Shown: positions 59,707 through 64,000 of the stretch, in pieces | How positions within the stretch are numbered: the first letter of the stretch is position 1 | Layout of the letters: the number at the start of each line of letters is the position of its first letter | Assembly: GCF_006210265.1 (NCBI RefSeq) | Contig: NZ_VCNC01000003.1 | Span: 310,001 to 374,000, forward strand | DNA: 64,000 nucleotides | Direction: 5' to 3' | DNA from: Desulfovibrio sp. UCD-KL4C | GTDB lineage: Bacteria; Desulfobacterota; Desulfovibrionia; Desulfovibrionales; Desulfovibrionaceae | The notes under the pieces: model-generated | The model's database searches: none | What the model was told of the DNA's origin: nothing | What the model saw: the letters and a program-made list of their open reading frames with translations, nothing else | Position numbers and translations under genes: made by a program

Positions 59707-61037
59707 TAGATTGCCCCCCGCAGTATTTCAGCAAAAATACCTATTTGCTCTTCCGTGGTTTTTTCAGTGCAGGATATGAGGAGCCCGTTTTCAAGGCCGT
59801 CATAGTAGCGTCCCAGCGGACAACCTGGAATAATGCCGCGTTCGGTAAGCTTATCGACAATTTCAAAAGCGTTCACAGGAAGAGTTATTGCAAACTCGTT
59901 ACCGAAAGGTCCCTTGGTGAAAAGATCCACTCCGGTAATAGATGTCAGTCTTTCTGCTGCGTAGTGAGCGCGTTCAATCGAAAGTAAAGCTGTACGACGT
60001 AATCCTTCTTCTCCGAGCAGACAGAGATGAATCAGAGTACGAAGCGCACATAATGCCTGATTTGAACAGATATTTGAGGTCGCTTTCTGTCTTCTGATAT
60101 GCTGTTCTCTTGCTTGAAGAGTCAGAACATAACCTGTTCTGCCTTCACCGTCTTCAGTCCGTCCTGCCACACGTCCGGGCATCTGGCGGACAAGGGCTTT
60201 GGAACATGTCATGATCCCAAGGTAAGGACCACCGAAAGAGAGAGGTTGGCCTATGCTTTGACCTTCTGCAACAGCAATATCAGCACCCATTTGCCCAGGA
60301 GTCTTTAATACAGCCTGCAGTACAGGGTATGTTGACATGATTGCTACAGCTTTATGCTCATGTGCAGTCGCGAAAAGATCTGTGAAGTCATTTACTGAAC
60401 CGAAAAAGTTAGGGTTTTGAACAATTATCGCAGCGGTATCTTTATCTATTACGGCTGTGAGCGATTTGATGTTTGTTCGTCCGTGATTGTGCGGAACAGT
60501 AACCAGTTCAATATTCAAATTGCCTGTATATGAGTCCAGCATTTCCCTGTAGATGGGGTTGAGTGCTTCACTGACTATGACTTTGCGACGTTTTGTTTTG
60601 CGGACAGCCATGAGAGTTGCTTCATACAAAGCAGTTCCACCGTCGTATACAGACGCATTGGAGTAATCAAGGCCCATAAGTCTTGCCATTGCTGTCTGGT
60701 ATTCAAAAATAGCCTGCAAAGTTCCCTGAGAGGCTTCCGGCTGATAAGGCGTATATGCTGTGTAAAATTCGCTGCGAGAAACAAGGGCATCGACTGCGGT
60801 AGGAATGAAGTGATCGTAAAAGCCTGCTCCGAGAAAGCTGGTTAAATCTGTGGTGTTTCTTGCGGCTAGTTTTTCCATTTTTTGCAGAACAGCCATTTCG
60901 CTTTTACCTTTAGGAAGGTCAAAGCTTTTAGGTCTTAGATCTGCAGGAATTTCAGCGAACAAGTCATCCACGGAGTTTACGCCGATCACATTAAGCATTT
61001 CCCGTACATCTTCTGGGGAATGGGGTACGTAAGGCAT
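59706..61037 (-). CDS. gcvPA: Glycine dehydrogenase (decarboxylating) subunit 1
   Basis: 443 residues, the first half of the P-protein. The start MPYVPHSPEDVREMLNVIGV and FLGAGFYDHFIPTAVDALVSR and YTPYQPEASQGTLQAIFEYQ are characteristic. It pairs with GcvPB. The start has GGAGG upstream. A GC-rich hairpin lies in the gap to gcvH. Confidence 0.96.
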   Translation of the reverse strand: MPYVPHSPEDVREMLNVIGVNSVDDLFAEIPADLRPKSFDLPKGKSEMAVLQKMEKLAARNTTDLTSFLGAGFYDHFIPTAVDALVSRSEFYTAYTPYQPEASQGTLQAIFEYQTAMARLMGLDYSNASVYDGGTALYEATLMAVRKTKRRKVIVSEALNPIYREMLDSYTGNLNIELVTVPHNHGRTNIKSLTAVIDKDTAAIIVQNPNFFGSVNDFTDLFATAHEHKAVAIMSTYPVLQAVLKTPGQMGADIAVAEGQSIGQPLSFGGPYLGIMTCSKALVRQMPGRVAGRTEDGEGRTGYVLTLQAREQHIRRQKATSNICSNQALCALRTLIHLCLLGEEGLRRTALLSIERAHYAAERLTSITGVDLFTKGPFGNEFAITLPVNAFEIVDKLTERGIIPGCPLGRYYDGLENGLLISCTEKTTEEQIGIFAEILRGAI

Positions 61038-61049
61038 TTAAACCTCCGA

Positions 61050-61094
61050 TAAAAAAGTTACTTCCCCGCCCGCCATTTCAGGCATGCGGGGAAG
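61050..61094 (-). terminator. Hairpin between gcvH and gcvPA
   Basis: CTTCCCCGC/GCGGGGAAG (61061-61093) and, on the minus strand, TAACTTTTTTAT after it. It looks like a partial terminator that would make more gcvH than gcvPA-PB-lpd RNA. Confidence 0.65.
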
Positions 61095-61131
61095 ATTTAG
61101 TTAACTATATAAGATGTTGATGTATCAGGAA

Positions 61132-61512
61132 TTAATGGGCATCTTCTTCGGTTACTTCCTGATAGGCAGCAGCATCTAAAAGATCATCAGTAGATCCGGT
61201 GATTTTGACTTTGAGCAGCCAGCCATCACCATAAGGATCGTCATTCACTTTTTCAGGTGCATCTTCAAGACTTTCGTTAACAGCTATAATTTCACATGCT
61301 ACAGGCATGTACACTTCACTGGCAGCTTTAACTGATTCGATAGAACCGAATTCGTCTCCAGCTTCAAATGTATCGCCTTCCTGTGGTAATTCTATGAAAG
61401 TAAGATCGCCAAGCTGCTCCTGAGCAAATTGGGTGATACCGATGGTTCCGTTTTCGCCGTCGACTTTCAGCCATTCGTGAGATTTGGCGTAAAGAAGTTC
61501 CTGAGGAATCAT
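61132..61512 (-). CDS. gcvH: Glycine cleavage system H protein
   Basis: 126 residues. The lipoyl lysine is in GSIESVKAASEVYMPV (Lys ~63). The N-terminal LYAKSHEWLKVDGENGTIGITQFAQ is typical. It shuttles the aminomethyl group between the P-, T- and L-proteins. AAGGAGG precedes the ATG. First gene of the operon; gcvT is not in this window. No glycine riboswitch was recognised upstream. Confidence 0.96.
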   Translation of the reverse strand: MIPQELLYAKSHEWLKVDGENGTIGITQFAQEQLGDLTFIELPQEGDTFEAGDEFGSIESVKAASEVYMPVACEIIAVNESLEDAPEKVNDDPYGDGWLLKVKITGSTDDLLDAAAYQEVTEEDAH

Positions 61513-61860
61513 GAAGCCTCCTTTATGAGTGCTCTATATTTTAGTTATTTATGAATAGTCCATTTAGAGGACTTTTTTCTGATAGCATTCCTGCTTAAGA
61601 AATAAAAGTCTTACTGATAGGGTAATTCAATAAAATATACTTCTAAAATTAATATAAAATTGATGAATAGTGAATTTGTACAAATGATAATGATTCTATT
61701 CGTGTTACCAAAGCTTGTCTTTTGACGAAAAAAAGCATACGCAAACCAAGATAATTACTTTTAAATTTATGTGCGTATTTTGATTTATTGTCTCTAACCT
61801 ATTTTTTAATATGCGCAATATCATTTTAATAATGAGCTATTTTTTGTGGAGTGCTCTTTA
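61513..61860. promoter_or_regulatory. Divergent control region between gcvH and the methyltransferase-nikR unit
   Basis: No gene. A short hairpin AGTCC/GGACT (61557-61573) is followed on the plus strand by T6. GATAATGATTC (61686-61696) resembles part of a Fur-type site. GTGTTAC (61702-61708) matches one half of the motif reported for delta-proteobacterial NikR sites, without a visible second half. ATACGCA (61737-61743) and TGCGTAT (61772-61778) form an inverted repeat. All are weak. Confidence 0.3.
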
Positions 61861-62529
61861 ATGGATTGGACTTCAGGCGATAGAGAAACTATTTTGGTTA
61901 ACACCGCAGGGCGCGAATGGAAGGTAGAACGTACCGCCGACCTTGAAAGTTTGTGGGAATCTATCGGTGAAGATGATTTCGGTGAAGATGAACGATTGCC
62001 TTATTGGGCAGAACTGTGGCCTGCAAGTGTTTTACTTGGTGAATGGCTTTATCGTAATAAGTACTCAATTAAGGGCAAAAAATGTCTCGATCTTGGTTGT
62101 GGTCTCGGTTTAACAGCCATTATCGGAGCATCACTTGGTGCGGACGTTGTTGCATTTGATTATGAATTTCCCCCACTTGTTTTCGCAAAAGAAAATGGAG
62201 TGTTAAACGGCACTCCTTCCCCGCTTTGGTTACAAATGGATTGGCGGGAAATTGCTTTAGCCGATAGTTCATTTGATTATATATGGGGTGGGGACATCCT
62301 TTATGAAAAAAGATTTTTTGATCCGCTGGAAAAATTGTTTAAACAGGTGTTGAAGCCTGGTGGAATAATTTGGATGGCTGAACCAGTGAGAGATGTTTCA
62401 ACCCCTGTATGGGAACAGCTTGAAAAATTAGGCTGGAAAACATCTTTGCCTCTAACTGAAAAAGCTGCCTGTTGCAGTGCAGAAATGACAGTGAATATTC
62501 GGGAAGTTGTTCCCGGAACATCTAATTAA
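61861..62529 (+). CDS. Class I SAM-dependent methyltransferase
   Basis: 222 residues from ATG 61861 (GTGGAG about 10 nt upstream). The SAM motif is [20 protein letters not shown] (about 77-96), followed by the acidic loop [11 protein letters not shown] and [16 protein letters not shown]. The pattern with [19 protein letters not shown] is like the METTL/protein-lysine methyltransferase branch. Target unknown. It is 14 nt before nikR and probably in the same operon. Confidence 0.82.
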   Translation: MDWTSGDRETILVNTAGREWKVERTADLESLWESIGEDDFGEDERLPYWAELWPASVLLGEWLYRNKYSIKGKKCLDLGCGLGLTAIIGASLGADVVAFDYEFPPLVFAKENGVLNGTPSPLWLQMDWREIALADSSFDYIWGGDILYEKRFFDPLEKLFKQVLKPGGIIWMAEPVRDVSTPVWEQLEKLGWKTSLPLTEKAACCSAEMTVNIREVVPGTSN

Positions 62530-62543
62530 TATGGAGGACTAAA

Positions 62544-62963
62544 ATGGGTAAAACTATACGCTTCGGGGTCTCTCTTGATTCAGATCTGCTGGAAAAATTT
62601 GACAAGCTGTGTGATGAAAAAAGTTACCAGACCCGTTCTGAGGCCATCAGAGATCTTATCCGCAATATGTTGGTAGAAAAAGAATGGGATGAAACTGACG
62701 GGCAAATGGCCGGAACTTTATCTCTGGTATACGATCATCATCAGAGTGGTCTTTCACAAAGGCTCACTGAATTGCAGCATGACAGTCACAATCTCATTAT
62801 GTCCACGCTTCATGTTCATTTAGATCATGACAACTGTCTGGAAGTTATTATTTTGAAAGGTGACGGCAAGGAAATTAAAGAACTTGCTCATAGACTTATT
62901 TCTACCAAAGGAGTCAAGCACGGCAAACTTGGCCTGACTACCACCGGAGAAACTCTCGTATAA
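62544..62963 (+). CDS. nikR: Nickel-responsive regulator NikR
   Basis: 139 residues. Ribbon-helix-helix N-terminus ([33 protein letters not shown]) and an ACT-like C-terminal domain. The nickel ligands can be placed in [21 protein letters not shown]: one His, the HxH pair and the Cys of the square-planar site. It represses nickel uptake when nickel is plentiful, which matters for hydrogenase-rich sulfate reducers. Its own operator could lie in the upstream region, but only half a motif was seen. Confidence 0.95.
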   Translation: MGKTIRFGVSLDSDLLEKFDKLCDEKSYQTRSEAIRDLIRNMLVEKEWDETDGQMAGTLSLVYDHHQSGLSQRLTELQHDSHNLIMSTLHVHLDHDNCLEVIILKGDGKEIKELAHRLISTKGVKHGKLGLTTTGETLV

Positions 62964-63032
62964 TTATTCCCGCCTCTAAGCTTTGCGGATGGATTAAATA
63001 TGGCTTCAGTATTTTGATGCCGATGGAGTAAA

Positions 63033-63800
63033 ATGGAAGACGTTCAGAACAGCCCTTCTCAAGTGGCCATGTCAATTGACCGGGTCGGAGTCCGTGACCT
63101 TACCCTGCCTCTGCTCGTGAAAGACCGTGCGGCCAAAAGTCAGAATACAATGGCTAAAGTTGCTCTTTCTGTAGATTTGCCTGCTCATTTTAAGGGTACG
63201 CATATGAGTAGGTTTATTGAAGCTCTTGAAGATTGGTCAGAAGAACTCGACTATGAGAGTTTTTTTAATCTTTTGAATGAGATATTGAAAAGGCTTGAAG
63301 CTAAAAGTGCCCATGCAGAACTCTGTTTTCCCTTTTGCTTGCAAAAGACGTCTCCCGTCAGCGGTCGCAAAGGTTTTATGAGTTATGACTGCTCTGTTGA
63401 GGGTGAACTTATCGGCGGTCAGCTTGAATTTACTCTCGGTGTAAAAGTTCCGGTAATGACAGTTTGTCCATGTTCTAAAGCAATAAGTGATGAAGGAGCA
63501 CACAGCCAGCGTGCTGTCGTCCATATCAAAACACGTTCAAAAGGATTTGTTTGGATAGAGGATTTGATAGAAATAGCGGAAAGCTCCGGCTCATCCCAAG
63601 TTTACTCACTTCTTAAAAGAGAAGATGAAAAATATGTGACAGAGAAATCTTTTTCAAACCCCACCTTTGTTGAAGATGTTGTGAGAAATGCCGCTAATGG
63701 TCTTGAAAAACAGTCTAAAATAACATGGTACAAAGTTGACGTGGAAAGTTTTGAATCAATTCACAATCATTGTGCTTTCGCAAGTATTGAAAAAAAATAA
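63033..63800 (+). CDS. folE2: GTP cyclohydrolase, FolE2 type
   Basis: 255 residues. Converts GTP to dihydroneopterin triphosphate for folate or queuosine-type pathways. The family motifs are [15 protein letters not shown] near the N-terminus and [23 protein letters not shown] with the metal-binding Cys and catalytic region. The zinc-independent FolE2 form can replace FolE when zinc is limited. The length is in the usual range and the start at 63033 has GGAG upstream. Monocistronic as seen. Confidence 0.93.
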   Translation: MEDVQNSPSQVAMSIDRVGVRDLTLPLLVKDRAAKSQNTMAKVALSVDLPAHFKGTHMSRFIEALEDWSEELDYESFFNLLNEILKRLEAKSAHAELCFPFCLQKTSPVSGRKGFMSYDCSVEGELIGGQLEFTLGVKVPVMTVCPCSKAISDEGAHSQRAVVHIKTRSKGFVWIEDLIEIAESSGSSQVYSLLKREDEKYVTEKSFSNPTFVEDVVRNAANGLEKQSKITWYKVDVESFESIHNHCAFASIEKK

Positions 63801-64000
63801 ATCGTACTTATATTATTTATAGGTAGCAGTGGAGCTTTACTCCGCTTGTTACTGACAATAGCCGCTGTTGCTTCCTCGGAATTAGAGATGGGCGATGGCG
63901 GTAAATTGTTTTATTGATGTAAAGTCTCAAAGATTGTCCGCAGATGTTTAATTCTATTTCTATTTGCGGAAAAATCGGAATATCCGATGCGAGATGCTGA
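63801..64000. other. Non-coding sequence to the window end
   Basis: A short hairpin-like stretch GGAG-cttta-CTCC near 63830, without a T run, and no open frame of note. Confidence 0.4.

Noticed and set aside
61513-61860. Glycine riboswitch before gcvH
   Set aside because: No GGAGAG-type aptamer or tandem structure was seen on the minus strand.
63944-64000. 18-codon frame at the end of the window
   Set aside because: No ribosome site and no family features.

Overview
The window looks like a chromosome segment of a marine, low-GC member of the Desulfovibrionaceae (Maridesulfovibrio/Desulfovibrio-like). This is inferred from the gene set: archaeal-type early shikimate enzymes joined to a complete phe/tyr/trp operon, an ArsR-methyltransferase fusion beside ahcY, a two-subunit glycine dehydrogenase, an ADP-forming acetyl-CoA synthetase, NikR and FolE2. 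No rRNA, phage, transposase, integrase or CRISPR array was seen.

Layout. 1-2.5 kb: 5'-truncated DA1-like zinc peptidase, LysR regulator, small exported protein. 2.5-3.5 kb: five tRNA genes (three Glu, two Gln) in two similar minus-strand units, each with its own promoter. 3.5-7 kb: a small Rho-N-like protein, a DciA-like protein, then the regulator-methyltransferase fusion and ahcY. 7-9.3 kb: DEAD-box helicase and RRM protein, both with long structured leaders. 9.3-18.7 kb: exported and membrane proteins, aspA with an amino-acid permease, rarD, a DUF481 porin-like protein, an EAL protein, and amt-glnB behind a sigma-54 promoter. 18.8-30.8 kb: the aromatic operon. A 32-codon leader peptide with eight consecutive aromatic codons precedes a terminator with a competing antiterminator. 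The genes are ADH synthase, DHQ synthase II, pheA, aroA, tyrA, then an internal terminator and trpEGDCFBA. 30.8-32.8 kb: a RloA/RloB-like ATPase plus Toprim-like pair resembling AbiL/PARIS-type anti-phage modules. 33-42.1 kb: a periplasmic binding protein and a two-component system, divergent from a tripartite RND efflux operon. 42-50.8 kb: MFS transporter, GT9 glycosyltransferase, fliK-flgD-flgE and flagellin with sigma-54 promoters. 50.9-56.8 kb: RNase III, ADP-forming acyl-CoA synthetase, DRTGG-domain protein, MBL hydrolase and a WcbI-like protein. 56.9-61.5 kb: gcvH-gcvPA-gcvPB-lpd. 61.8-63.8 kb: methyltransferase, nikR, folE2.

The strongest regulatory observation is the aromatic attenuator at 18.9-19.1 kb. 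Its geometry is fully readable: an FFYYFYFW leader peptide, a 24-bp composite antiterminator and an 11-bp GC-rich terminator with nine T. It appears to let one operon sense Phe, Tyr and Trp together. Other notable items are the structured leader of the RRM gene with an attenuator-like layout, the RloA/RloB pair, a PII protein without the uridylylation tyrosine, and a palindrome placed like an enhancer site upstream of the flagellin sigma-54 promoter. All functional calls come from reading motifs; no database search was possible.
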